A model generated the notes under the pieces. That model searched no databases. It was not told the DNA's origin and worked only from the letters and a program-made list of their open reading frames with translations. Below are positions 54,977-64,000 of a stretch of DNA of 64,000 nucleotides, piece by piece; the first letter of the stretch is position 1, and each line of letters begins with the position of its first letter. The DNA is from Dryomyza anilis (lineage: Eukaryota > Arthropoda > Insecta > Diptera > Dryomyzidae), in contig OX638131.1 in assembly GCA_951804985.1 (NCBI GenBank), positions 59,550,351-59,614,350 of the forward strand, in the 5' to 3' direction. The position numbers were made by a program, and so were the translations under genes.

Positions 54977-55985
54977 GATAGTGAAAACCTCACACTGTGC
55001 GGCGGCCTTGTTAAAAACCAACATTGGAAGAGTTTTAAAAATCGCTACAATTTTCGAGTCAAAAATGAAAACTTGTTCGGAAATGGAACACACAGAATCT
55101 AAAGCAGGGTTCGAAGATGTTTTTTTCTCATCGCTTAATTTACATTCCTCACTTAAGATGAGAATTTTTTGCTTACTATGAATATCTTTTTTCATCATTG
55201 ATAAAAATAAATATATCGCTCAATAATCGAATAATTCTCATTTTCAAAAGTACTCATCATTAATGATGAAAATAATTTTTATTTTCAATTTTTCTCATTA
55301 TCGAATGATGAGAAAAAAACAGAACTTTGCGAATTCAGATTATTTGAAGACGAATAAATGATGAGGAAAGAGATGAGAAAATGAGGCGATAAGGCGAACA
55401 ACAAAAAAAAAATCCCGTTTTTTTTTTTGTTAAGATTTTTCATCTATATTTTATTATTAAAATATATGTCAATACATATGGAAGATAAAGATTTTGTTTG
55501 TAATTTTAACCAAAAATCGCGCGATTTTTCTTAAAAATTTCCATATTTAAAAAAATTTTTATATTTTAAAAATTTTCATATTTTTTATCATTTAATATTT
55601 TTATATAAATTAAAATTTATAATTTTATTATAATATAATTAAAAGCATAACTTTTTAATTCAAAATGAAATTTTTATTCGAAAATTACAAATAGTTGGAA
55701 AAATAAAATTTCGGGTAATCTCGCTCTCCGATGCGGTCATAATCCCATATTTTACCACAAAATAAAGGGACATAATACCAATTGGGTTCCCATACAAGGC
55801 GGACGTACCTCCAAATTCCAAATTTGGAAGTAAGGCTGCCTTGAATGGGTATTAGTCAAATGTCAAAATAACTCAACAGTTTTTCTGCAAAAGTCCAAGA
55901 ACTCAGAATGTTTTCTATCAGTCAACTGTAATAATCTCAATTTCATTACTGTTGTAACTATCTGCACATATGTCATATTAAAAAA
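54977..55985. other. Spacer with simple inverted and GATGAG-rich sequence
   Basis: ATGATGAGAAAA-like words occur in both orientations near 55240-55390. A mirrored pair CAAGGCGGACGTACCTCCAAATT and CCAAATTTGGAAGTAAGGC lies at about 55775-55856, perhaps a tiny MITE. No gene. Confidence 0.35.
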
Positions 55986-55989
55986 ATAT

Positions 55990-56535
55990 TGTTACGAAAA
56001 TTCAGTTTACGGAAAACTGTTCTACGAGTTCGTATCGCTGGATTGTGTACAAAATAAAAACGCACTTATTATTAGTTTTAACTAGTATTATTTCAACTAG
56101 TATTAATTAAATTTATTTATTTAAATAACAACTTAAAGAATAATCAGTTATATCAACTCCTGAATTACAACAATTTAGCTTTACAATGTTCACTCACGAG
56201 ACGCACTAGTTCACTATTAAATCACAACTGAAGTGCTGTACCTCTGATGCGGCTCCCTTATATACTGCATGCATCAGTTCGACACGTTTCGACATGCTTC
56301 GACTTGTTTCGAGAACCTTCTACTCGTTTCGTGAATGACGCATGCTATTGGCATCTCATTCGCACCCATGTGTTTTAATGCGCTGATCTTCCATCTCTTT
56401 CTCGCACACTGCCTCAGTGCGCTGAATGATCTTTCGTCTCTTTCTAACACATGCTTAGTGCGCTGAATTGTCTTGCGTCTCATTAATTCATGTTGATTAC
56501 TTGCACTATGGGGCAAATTACATCATTTCGTAACA
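55990..56535 (-). repeat. Gypsy-C 3' LTR (546 bp)
   Basis: Read on the minus strand it begins TGTTACGAAATGATG at 56535 and ends TTTTCGTAACA at 55990, giving 10-base inverted ends. A TATATAAG box is at about 56258-56265. A purine tract (AGGTGGAGGGCAG on the minus strand) lies just before it at 56536-56548. Confidence 0.88.
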
Positions 56536-56572
56536 CTGCCCTCCACCTAAATCTGTTCGTCCCGAACAGATG

Positions 56573-57714
56573 TTAATCCTCTCTCTCTCTGAATGGCGCC
56601 AACCTTTCTAAATGTACTATTTTCATTTTTCGTCTAACGACTGCAGTATTCTGAATCCGATACACGACATCGTTAATTCTTTTAATTATCTTATATGTGT
56701 TCCCAGTGTGTTTGTAGCTTAGGGGATAAGCCTTTCTTCCTTTGTGGGCTATAGAGCAAACCAAGCTCTCCTTTCGTAAATCCCTCTGAATTTGTGCGCA
56801 AGTCATATCTGGCCTTCATCTTGTCACTCGCAAATTGTGTACGCTGTCTTTCAAATTGATGCACTTCGTTCATTTCTTCACTTTTTCTGGAAACATAATT
56901 GTGTATAGGAATTCCAGCTGAAGGACTCGAACCAAACTTTAAATCCGCAGGTAATCTTAAGTCTGTTCCAAAAACAATTTTATATGGTGAAGCTGCCGTG
57001 GTATCATGAACCGCCGTTCGATAAGCCATGAGGAATAGTGGTATGTGTGTATCCCAATCTTTTTGATTTTTATCAACCACTTTTCTGAGATACTCTTCCA
57101 AAGTCCGATTGAATCTCTCCACCATGCCGTCTGATTGCGGGTGCAAAGGCGTTGTTCGTGTTTTGTGTATGTTGAGGACTTTGTATACTTCTTTAAATAC
57201 AGCAGACTCAAAATTTCTTCCTTGATCTGAATGCAATTCTAACGGTACTCCAAAACGGCTTACCCAATTGTTAACTAATGCCTCCGCAACTGTTGTGGCT
57301 TCTTGATTTGGCATGGGATACACTTCGGGCCACTTGCTGAAGTAGTTGATGACGACAAGGACATACTTATTACCCGCATCACTGATTGGAAATGGCCGGC
57401 GACATCCATGGCAATACGCTCGAATGATGCTCCCACGTTATACTGCTGCATCCTGCCGCGACTTCTGACTGTTGGTCCTTTTGCTGGTACACATTGCGGG
57501 CAACTGCGCATCCAATCGGCGACTGACTCTTGGCATCCAATCCAATTAAAACGTTTATTGGAGCGGATGTGCCACCTTCATTTTCCCATACACGATATAA
57601 GCAACCATCTTGTAGCTTTAAGCTGTGCCACTGTGCCCAGTAAGCTTTAGTTATTGGACTGTCGGCCGTTATATCTTCCCACGATGGTTTTCTTTGCTGT
57701 TCCTTGAACATCAT
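56573..57714 (-). pseudogene. Gypsy-C integrase, broken
   Basis: The frame order on the minus strand starts with a linker and zinc-binding part (57379-57714 and 57275-57511, with SCPQCVPAKG). The first Asp lies in FERIAMDVAGHF. The core (56691-57323) has LELHSDQGRNFES and MVERFNRTLEEYL, the second Asp and the Glu. The C-terminal chromo-like end (56573-56806) has YKIIKRINDVVYRIQ. There are at least three frame changes. Confidence 0.85.
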
Positions 57715-57791
57715 GATTTTTGTGAAGTCGGGATCACACTTTTGATCAATTTGAATTTGTTCCGAAGTTCATTTTTCATCGGGCAAAACAT

Positions 57792-58169
57792 TTAGCAACG
57801 AATGTCAATTATGTTTTCTTTTCCTTCCGCTCTTGAACAATGTCTGCATTCTAGTTTACATGGACGTCGTGACAGAGCATCTGCATTTCCATGATTTCCT
57901 ACTTTACGATGTTCGATTGTGAAATCGGAGCACTGTAATCGTTCTATCCAACGCGCAATTTGGCCTTCCGGATCTTTGAACTGAAGTAACCATCGTAGTG
58001 CTGCGTGATCGGTTCTCAAGTGAAACTGTTGTCCGTACAGATACTTATGGAAATTTTTCACACTTTCGTTTACAGCAAGAAGCTCCCTCCTGGTGATACA
58101 GTAATTTCGCTCGGGCTTGGACAATGTTTTACTGTAGTATGCGATCACTTTTTCTTGCCCATTGATCAC
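57792..58169 (-). pseudogene. Gypsy-C RNase H
   Basis: KVIAYYSKTLSKPERNYCIT, RRELLAVNESVKNFHKYLYG and FHLRTDHAALRWLLQFK are classic Ty3/Gypsy RNase H motifs. It ends with GNADALSRRPCK. The first strand (ILDTDASGYGIG) is in the upstream reverse transcriptase frame, so a frameshift near 58168 splits the domain. Confidence 0.87.
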
Positions 58170-59100
58170 TTGAGAGAGAACACGCCTATTCCGTATCCAC
58201 TTGCATCCGTATCAAGTATAAATTTCTCAGCTGGAATTGGATACGCAAGAATTGGTGCCGAGCACAGTAGATCTTTTAATTTCAAAAATGCCCTTTCTTG
58301 ATCATCACCCCATTGAAATGAGTGGTTCTTTCTTGTCAACTCATGAAGACTGCTAGCAACATTGGCAAAACCTGGAAGAAATCGTCTGTAGTATGTACAT
58401 AGCCCCAAGAAACTTCGTAGGTCATGTAGATTTTGCGGTCTGGGCCACTCCTTGACTGCAACTATTTTATCCTCATCGGTATGCACTCCTTTCGTGGTAA
58501 CTCGATGACCCAGATACTTGACTTCGTTCTTGAAAAGTGAGCATTTCTTTGGGCTAAGTTGTAGACCCTCATCTTTCAATCGAAGGAATACTTCCTCTAG
58601 ATTTCTTAGATGTTCGTTGAAATCCTTGCCCACAACAATGATATCATCAAGGTATACTTGGCAGTGTAAACCTTTTAATACGTGCTCCATTAACCGCTCG
58701 AATGTTGCTGGGGCATTGCATAGTCCAAATGGCATTACCAAAAATTGCCATAGTCCATCTCCAGTACTGAATGCGGTCTTCTCTCGATCTTTTTTATCGA
58801 TTTCTACTTGCCAGTAACCGCTTTGCAAGTCCAACGTTGAAAACCACTTAGCATTAGATAGTGTATCCAAAGTGTCATCGATTCTAGGCAGCGGATAACT
58901 ATCTTTCTTGGTGACATCATTAAGTTTTCGGTAATCAACGCAAAACGGAGTACTACCGTCCTTCTTTTTCACCAATACTACTGGTGAACTCCATGGACTC
59001 TCAGATGGTTCCACCACGCCATTTGTGTGCATTTCTTCAACCAAATGTGATACTTCGTCTCTTTTCGCAAATGGTACCTTGGTGCTTAACGAATTGGGTT
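58166..59100 (-). CDS. Gypsy-C reverse transcriptase
   Basis: An unbroken frame of nearly 300 residues. It carries FAKRDEVSHLVEEMHTNGVV, PVVLVKKKDGSTPFCVDYRK, WFSTLDLQSGYWQVEID (first catalytic Asp), VMPFGLCNAPATFERLM and the box QVYLDDIIVVG. The connection subdomain follows, with FLGLCTYYRRFLPGF. It is the best-preserved domain of this element. The RNase H domain follows in a shifted frame. Confidence 0.88.
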
Positions 59101-59235
59101 AGAATCACCAGTGTCTATTCGATATTTTACAATGGCAGTTCTGCCGTACTTTTGGCCCTTTTCTGCAAATATACACCGATATTTGTCAATTAGCTGTTGC
59201 ACTTGACTCTTTTTTTTGGCAGCCAAATCCTTCTT

Positions 59236-59950
59236 CTACTCATGTATAAACTTGTGAGTAGATTGTTTGTTTATTTGCGGTGTGACAAAGTCCTTTGATG
59301 TATTTGACTCGCAATTTATAATCGCTGACGCCTCTTGACACTGGCCTACCACTGTTCTCTTTTTGATTAATTTTGACGAGTTTTCCAAATTGAGAACTCT
59401 TATAGGTACAATTCTGTCTTTCTCCGCCTCAACAAGTGTTCTTCCTACCACTATGTTACTTTTATACAGCTCTTCGTTTGATTCAATAACCCACAACTTG
59501 TTTATCCCAAAATCTCCATTTAATTTCGCCCAAACAATTGCTTCAATCGATTGCACAATCAATATTTAGTTGGTTCTCCGTGTTGGTGTAATTCAAAATT
59601 TTTCTTGTGAAACCGTTCTTTATCATGAAGTCCATGCCAAGTATTATTTCGTCTACTCTTTCTGCCACAATAAAATCATGCTTAACTGTCGTAGTAAAAA
59701 TCGTTATTTTCTTGGTAATCTTTCCTCTGATAGGGGCCTCTTCACCTGTAGCTGTTTGTAATCTTATTCCTACAAGCGGCTCTACTTTATCCTTAACAAG
59801 GTTACTACTTATTATTGAGTGTGAAGCTCCCGTATCTAATATATATGCTGTACAATCAATGAGTCCTTCGACAGTTAAGCTATTTGGCTTTCGAGCAATT
59901 TGTGAAATGGAGATTCTGGGACAATCGGTTATGGGAGTCAGATCGTGCCC
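59236..59950 (-). pseudogene. Gypsy-C protease and protease-RT linker
   Basis: Near 59840 the minus strand reads AYILDTGASHSIIS, the active site of a retropepsin. The following linker (59236-59562) has IVVGRTLVEAEKDRIVPIRV and TVVGQCQEA, as seen ahead of reverse transcriptase in this group. Frames differ between the two parts. Confidence 0.75.
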
Positions 59951-59966
59951 CGCAGAACTGACTCTT

Positions 59967-60725
59967 TATACCCTACACCTATGAGGTACAGGGTATATTA
60001 ACTTTGTGCATATATTGTAAAGCCCCTTAGGAGGCGTGTCCGGTATGGAAAAGTATATATATTCTTGATCAGCATCACTACCCGAGTCTGTCTGTCTGTC
60101 CGTCTTGCTGAGAAATACTGATCAGAATGCGATGAAATTTCGTCTCAATATATTTTAGCCAAAAGTAGGAACTGAGTGTGAAAATGAGCCAAAAAGGTCA
60201 GCGGACACGCCCACCTCCCATACAAGTCACGTTTATATAACTTTTCCGGAACTAATACCTCGAAAAGTATTCAAGGTATAGTTATAAAAATTAAAAAGTA
60301 TTATTAGAATTCACCTAAAAATATGTGGTCCAAAAATGTGCGTGATACGCCCACTTTTTTTTTCATTATTTTTCGGGATTTCATAGTGGAAATTTTATCC
60401 GTAAATTATTAAAATCAAATCTTTGAATGATTAGCCTTTTAAAATTTTAAATATAGGCGTGGTCCGCCCAATTATATTATATTATATTTTTTTTATACTT
60501 TTATATACATTTTTTAATTTATGGGGATATAAGACGTAAATTTCTGATATGTGAATAATATTCTGAGGGTGGGGAGGTTCAGCATAATTAAAAACTTTAA
60601 AATTAAGGTATGCAATTAAATATCCCACATTAATATCCCCACCAAAGGTGTAGGGTATTCCATAGTCGGGCCCGACCGACTATAAAAATCCGCCCCATGT
60701 GACCTAACTTTCCCAACTCGTTTTA
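59967..60725 (+). repeat. mini-me/DINE-1-like repeat, copy 2, inserted in Gypsy-C
   Basis: It is close to identical to copy 1 (43652-44428) from TATACCCTACACC to the TAGTCGGG...CCGACTA hairpin and CCCAACTCGTTTTA. It has a shorter GTCY run and a small insertion of TTTTTTTTTCATTATTTTTCG near 60358. It interrupts the gag-protease junction of Gypsy-C, so it moved after that element inserted. Confidence 0.75.
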
Positions 60726-61307
60726 GAATAAAGATTGATTAAAATTTACGTTATTTTGGACATGATCCTGGGTTTCTTCATGTCGGGGTTCATTTGCAAA
60801 TGGATTCATTGAGCGCTTGCGTTTTTTACGACAATCACGTGCCATATGCCCATATGTATCACAGTTGTAGCATTTACCTTTAAATTGGGTGTCTCGGTTG
60901 GCAGCAGTGTAATCTGGTTTAGCTCCACTTTTTAACGCTTGGCAAATTACCTGAAGTAGGTCTTCATTCTCCACATCTAATTTACGGACCTTTGGCGCTG
61001 GGCGCCACAACGTAGTTGCTGTCTCCTGTGTTAGCGCTGTGGTTACAGTTTCCGTAAATGTCACATTCGGCATTGTCACTGTGGCACGTCTTGTTTCCGG
61101 ATCACGTATGCCGTCAACGAAGGCTTCGATCTTGCACTTTTCTATGAAATCACTCATTGAATCTGCATGCGACAAATGCGCAAGCCTCTCGACGTCCGCT
61201 GCATACGCCTGCAATGTTTCACCATTTCTTTGCATTCGGCACTTTAGTTCCATTCTGTAGATTTGTTTCATGTGATCACTGCCGTATTTTCTTTGCAGTG
61301 CAGACAT
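60723..61307 (-). pseudogene. Gypsy-C gag, C-terminal part with CCHC knuckle
   Basis: A 194-residue frame has the capsid end (MELKCRMQRNGETLQAYAAD, FVDGIRDPETRRATV) and one zinc knuckle CYNCDTYGHMARDC followed by basic RKKRKRS. It would package RNA. The frame is shifted from the N-terminal part at about 61310. Confidence 0.85.
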
Positions 61308-61312
61308 AACCG

Positions 61313-61924
61313 CTAAATAACTGTTTCGATCACTTTCTGGACATTATGCAATACTTCGGCTGCGCCTCCTTTAAGCGCCACGATAAGTGCGGCTACGCTG
61401 TCCTCATTGTTCCTTCGATTACTTACATCCGTGGTCTCAAATTGCAGCTTGAAAATGTTGAACGCTGTGGTTCCATCGTATATCGGCGACTTTAACCTTG
61501 TACCTCGGACAACATGTTGTGAGGGTCCATTTATTTGCAACACTTCGAAATCTTTTTGCATTTTCTGGAGCTTCTGGTCGATACCATTAATTTTATCATC
61601 AACGCTAACTTCCATATCCCTTACATGCTCCTCAAGATCTTTTACTTTACTATGAAGTGTATTAGAAACTTCCAGAAGCTGTTTCGAATGTTCCTGCATT
61701 TGTTGCTCCATTTTTACTTGATGTTGGTTAGAATTTTCCAGAAGTTCTATTTTAAGTTGATTGGAATTTTCCTGAAGTTCTGTTTTAAGTTGATTGGAAT
61801 TTTCTTGAAGTTCTGTTTTAAATTGATTGGAATTTTCTTGAAGCTTCTGTTCCATTTTGTTGGCATTTTCTTGAAGCTGTTTGGAAAACTGTTCTACGAG
61901 TTCGTATCGCTGGATTGTGTACAA
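61313..61924 (-). pseudogene. Gypsy-C gag, N-terminal part fused to LTR
   Basis: A frame of 203 residues. The centre is a coiled-coil-like array of LQENSNQ repeats (about six, 61720-61870), then RGTRLKSPIYDGTTAFNIFK, the start of the capsid. The first 13 codons (MYTIQRYELVEQF) are LTR sequence, since the same bases lie inside the 3' LTR. A deletion has therefore joined the 5' LTR directly to gag. Confidence 0.78.
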
Positions 61925-62394
61925 AATAAAAACGCACTTATAATTGGTTTTAACTAGTATTATTTAAACTAGAGTTAATTAAATTTATTTATTTAAATAA
62001 GAACTTAAAAAATAATCACTTATATCAACTGCTGAATTACTACAATCTTTACAATGTTCACTCACGAGACGCACTAGTTCACTATTAAATCACAACTGAA
62101 GTGCTGTACCTCTGATGCGGCTCCCTTATATATTGCATGTATCAGTTCGACACATTTCGACAAGCTTCGACTTGCTTCGAGAACCTTCTACTCGTTTCGT
62201 GAATGACGCATGCTATTGGCATCTCTTTCGCACTCATGTGTTTTAATGCGCTGATCTTCCATCTCTTTCTCGCACACTGCCTCAGTACGCTGAATGATCT
62301 TTCTAACACATGCTTAGTGCGCTGAATTGTCTTGCGTCTCATTAATTATTGTTGATTGCTTGCACTATGGGGCAAATTACATCATTTCGTAACA
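61883..62394 (-). repeat. Gypsy-C 5' LTR, 3' end deleted
   Basis: It matches 56009-56535 with small gaps (for example a shorter CTTTCGTCTCTTTC stretch near 62295). It lacks the last 20 or so bases of the LTR, and the primer-binding site and leader are lost with them. Confidence 0.85.
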
Positions 62395-62398
62395 ATAT

Positions 62399-63744
62399 TA
62401 ATAGTTTTGCAGCAACTTTATTGAAACTTATGGGATGTTTGAATATTTGCTACAAGTCGTAAATTTAAACAGATTGTTGCAGCAAGACTTTCATAAACTC
62501 TTGTTTTCTTAGTGTACAATTTAATTGTTCTAAAAGCATTTCTACTTTAAAAGATATTTAAATATAAACAACCATACAAAAGTGTTTTTTCTCCATTTTT
62601 GTAACTTTAAACCATCTCTGGAAATAGTGGTCAATGCATATCTCGATACCCTTTATAGTTTCCCAAATTTCATTGATATCGAAGAGGTGAGTTCCAACAA
62701 CTGGTCGATTTGGTGTGGAATGGTTCATATGTACTTTTATGGAATTATGAAAATTATACATGTTGCGCAATAAATAATAGGTACACCTAAAAATTAATAT
62801 TTTGTGCATTTGACTGCACACAGAAATATCCTCTTTTCACATGAGGTTAATAGAACCAACGTTTTGCAACAGTGTTGCAACCGAAATACAATACAATACA
62901 ATTATTGTAATCTCATGTCATAAAAATGAACATACCATTTCTTACTCTAACCGAAATGTTAGTCCGCGCAGCTGCACGTTCGGTTGTCAATCTGCCAAAA
63001 TTTTACATTAGTGCATTTGTTACGGCAAATGAGTACATTATTGTATCAACAAAATAAATGACATACGGAAACCGATTGTAAATCTGCAGTTCGGTTACCA
63101 GTTTCTTGCCAACAATTATGGATACATGCAGAAATAAATAAACGCCAAAAATGTTCACAAGTCGCAAACAATAAGAAATTCATTAATTATGTAAAAATAC
63201 GAAATAAATTTATGAATATTAATAAAATAATGAGTTAATTCAATATAAATAGCTGTTTAGCTAGTTAAATATAATATAAATAAAAAATATGAGACATATG
63301 TGGCATTAGAAATAATTTTGTTTTTTGTTTAATTATAGTGAAATAAATTGATAAATGTTTCTTCCGCTACAAATCAGTTTTCTGTTGGTAATAATTTAAT
63401 GTATGGATCTGAGTATTCTCAATGGATGCAAAAAAAATCATAATGAAAACTTAAATCTGTAAAAAGTTAACGTCCAAAATATTTAGAAAAAACGAGAATT
63501 TGCATGTCAATCTGAGTATGAGGTCGTGATTAGAGTCTTGAAGTCCATCGGAAAATTACACTAATATCGTGGAAAAATAAAAAAGGTCTTTATTTGTTGT
63601 TTAGTGTACCTCGAGATCTAGCTCTATAACTATTTCAAAATATTTTCTGTTTTGAATAAAGATTTTTTATATAAAAGTTTATTTCAGATATTTTTTACCA
63701 ACAGTTTGTACATATAATTTTATAATTTTAAATGCAATTATTAC
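62399..63744. other. AT-rich sequence downstream of the Cdk5alpha exon
   Basis: Probably intron. The donor at 63744 opens into it. A less AT-rich patch at 62820-63110 contains similar words in opposite orientation (CGTTCGGTTGTCAATCTGCC and ACCGATTGTAAATCTGCAG) but no gene. Confidence 0.45.
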
Positions 63745-63950
63745 CTGTCCCAAAATTTTTCTTTGGAGTCCTCCACTAGGAATGGTTTTAAAGGATAACT
63801 TATTTCGTTTCCCATATATGAATAAGAAAGATATAAACATGTTAGTACAGCAGCTTGTAGTTCAGATTCTTTTGCTTCTTCGCCATTAACAAGTTCGCGA
63901 ACGAGCATGTATACGAATACAACGTTGGCTGGGTTAATAAAAGCTACATC
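63745..63950 (-). CDS. Cdk5alpha: CDK5 activator p35 (Cdk5alpha), one internal exon
   Basis: The minus strand has a TTTTAG acceptor, then 206 coding bases, then AG|GTAATA as donor. The translation starts [20 protein letters not shown] and includes [19 protein letters not shown] and [14 protein letters not shown]. This is the conserved cyclin-like core of the p35 family, which binds and activates the neuronal kinase CDK5. The exon enters in phase 0 and leaves after two bases of an Arg codon. The next conserved block (the region after FWDR that includes the last helices) was not found anywhere to the left, so the following exon lies outside the window or the sequence is missing. Confidence 0.93.
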
Positions 63951-64000
63951 CTAAAACATAAATAAAAATACACAATATTAGATAATTATTTTTTTTTCTT

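Larger units (their letters stand above)
55990..62394 (-). mobile_element. Gypsy-C: Ty3/Gypsy LTR retrotransposon with both LTRs
   Basis: The element is on the minus strand. LTRs lie at both ends, with ATAT at 55986-55989 and 62395-62398 as the target duplication. It has gag with one CCHC knuckle, protease, reverse transcriptase, RNase H and integrase, and no env. A mini-me copy sits between gag and protease. Coding frames are broken in several places and the primer-binding region is deleted. Confidence 0.88.

Noticed and set aside
55990..56040. A second, truncated Gypsy gag start beyond the 3' LTR
   Set aside because: The GTTCTACGAGTTCGTATCGC stretch lies before the TTTCGTAACA end and the ATAT duplication, so it is part of the LTR itself.
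62558..62821. Minus-strand 87-codon frame tested as the missing Cdk5alpha exon
   Set aside because: It shows none of the conserved p35 residues expected after the FWD block.

Overview
The window is a transposon-rich stretch of an insect genome, most likely a brachyceran fly. It is AT-rich, its apparent introns are short (about 50 to 70 bases), it carries (GTCY)n-containing repeats of the fly mini-me/DINE-1 type, and all the coding mobile elements belong to families common in Diptera. Only one host gene is recognised: a single exon of the CDK5 activator p35 (Cdk5alpha) on the minus strand at 63745-63950, with clean splice sites. The remaining 63.7 kb lies 3' of that exon and contains no other recognisable Cdk5alpha exon, so much or all of it may be intron or 3' flank of that gene.

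Layout. 1-310: the end of a Polinton/Maverick adenain-like protease. 1020-2060: AT-rich repeats. 2100-10060: a decayed Ty3/Gypsy element of the mdg1/412 type (Gypsy-A), split by a LOA-like LINE (LINE-A, 2698-7939) with a perfect 10-bp target duplication. 10070-13146: non-coding repeats, ending in a purine tract and a probable LTR (13147-13883). 13884-15810: a Jockey-like LINE fragment. 15811-36460: a second LOA-like LINE (LINE-B), split by an env-bearing BEL/Pao element (18324-25814, target duplication AACCT). Two tandem duplications then rearranged this nest. One lies on its 5' side, and the other is a four-unit array of about 3.3 kb per unit running from BEL integrase through env and LTR into LINE-B RNase H.

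36540-40248: a 3.7 kb region bounded by long inverted repeats, holding a (TA)n run and three short intron-like gaps. 40769-41302: a Tc1-like transposase relic. 41776-43152: small inverted-repeat elements, including a 108-bp MITE inside a mini-me copy. 43652-44428: a full mini-me-like repeat. 45681-48296: a second copy of the Jockey-like LINE, in opposite orientation. 48297-48653: the 5' end of another LTR element. 48843-51592: a tandem duplication and a long palindrome. 52937-54974: MITEs and a minisatellite. 55990-62394: a Gypsy element on the minus strand with both LTRs and target duplication ATAT (Gypsy-C), interrupted by a second mini-me copy. The window ends with Cdk5alpha.

Nearly every mobile-element coding region is broken by stops or frameshifts, so none of the elements looks autonomous. 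I found no convincing new defence or metabolic system. The most unusual feature is the recent tandem amplification of the BEL/LINE chimera.
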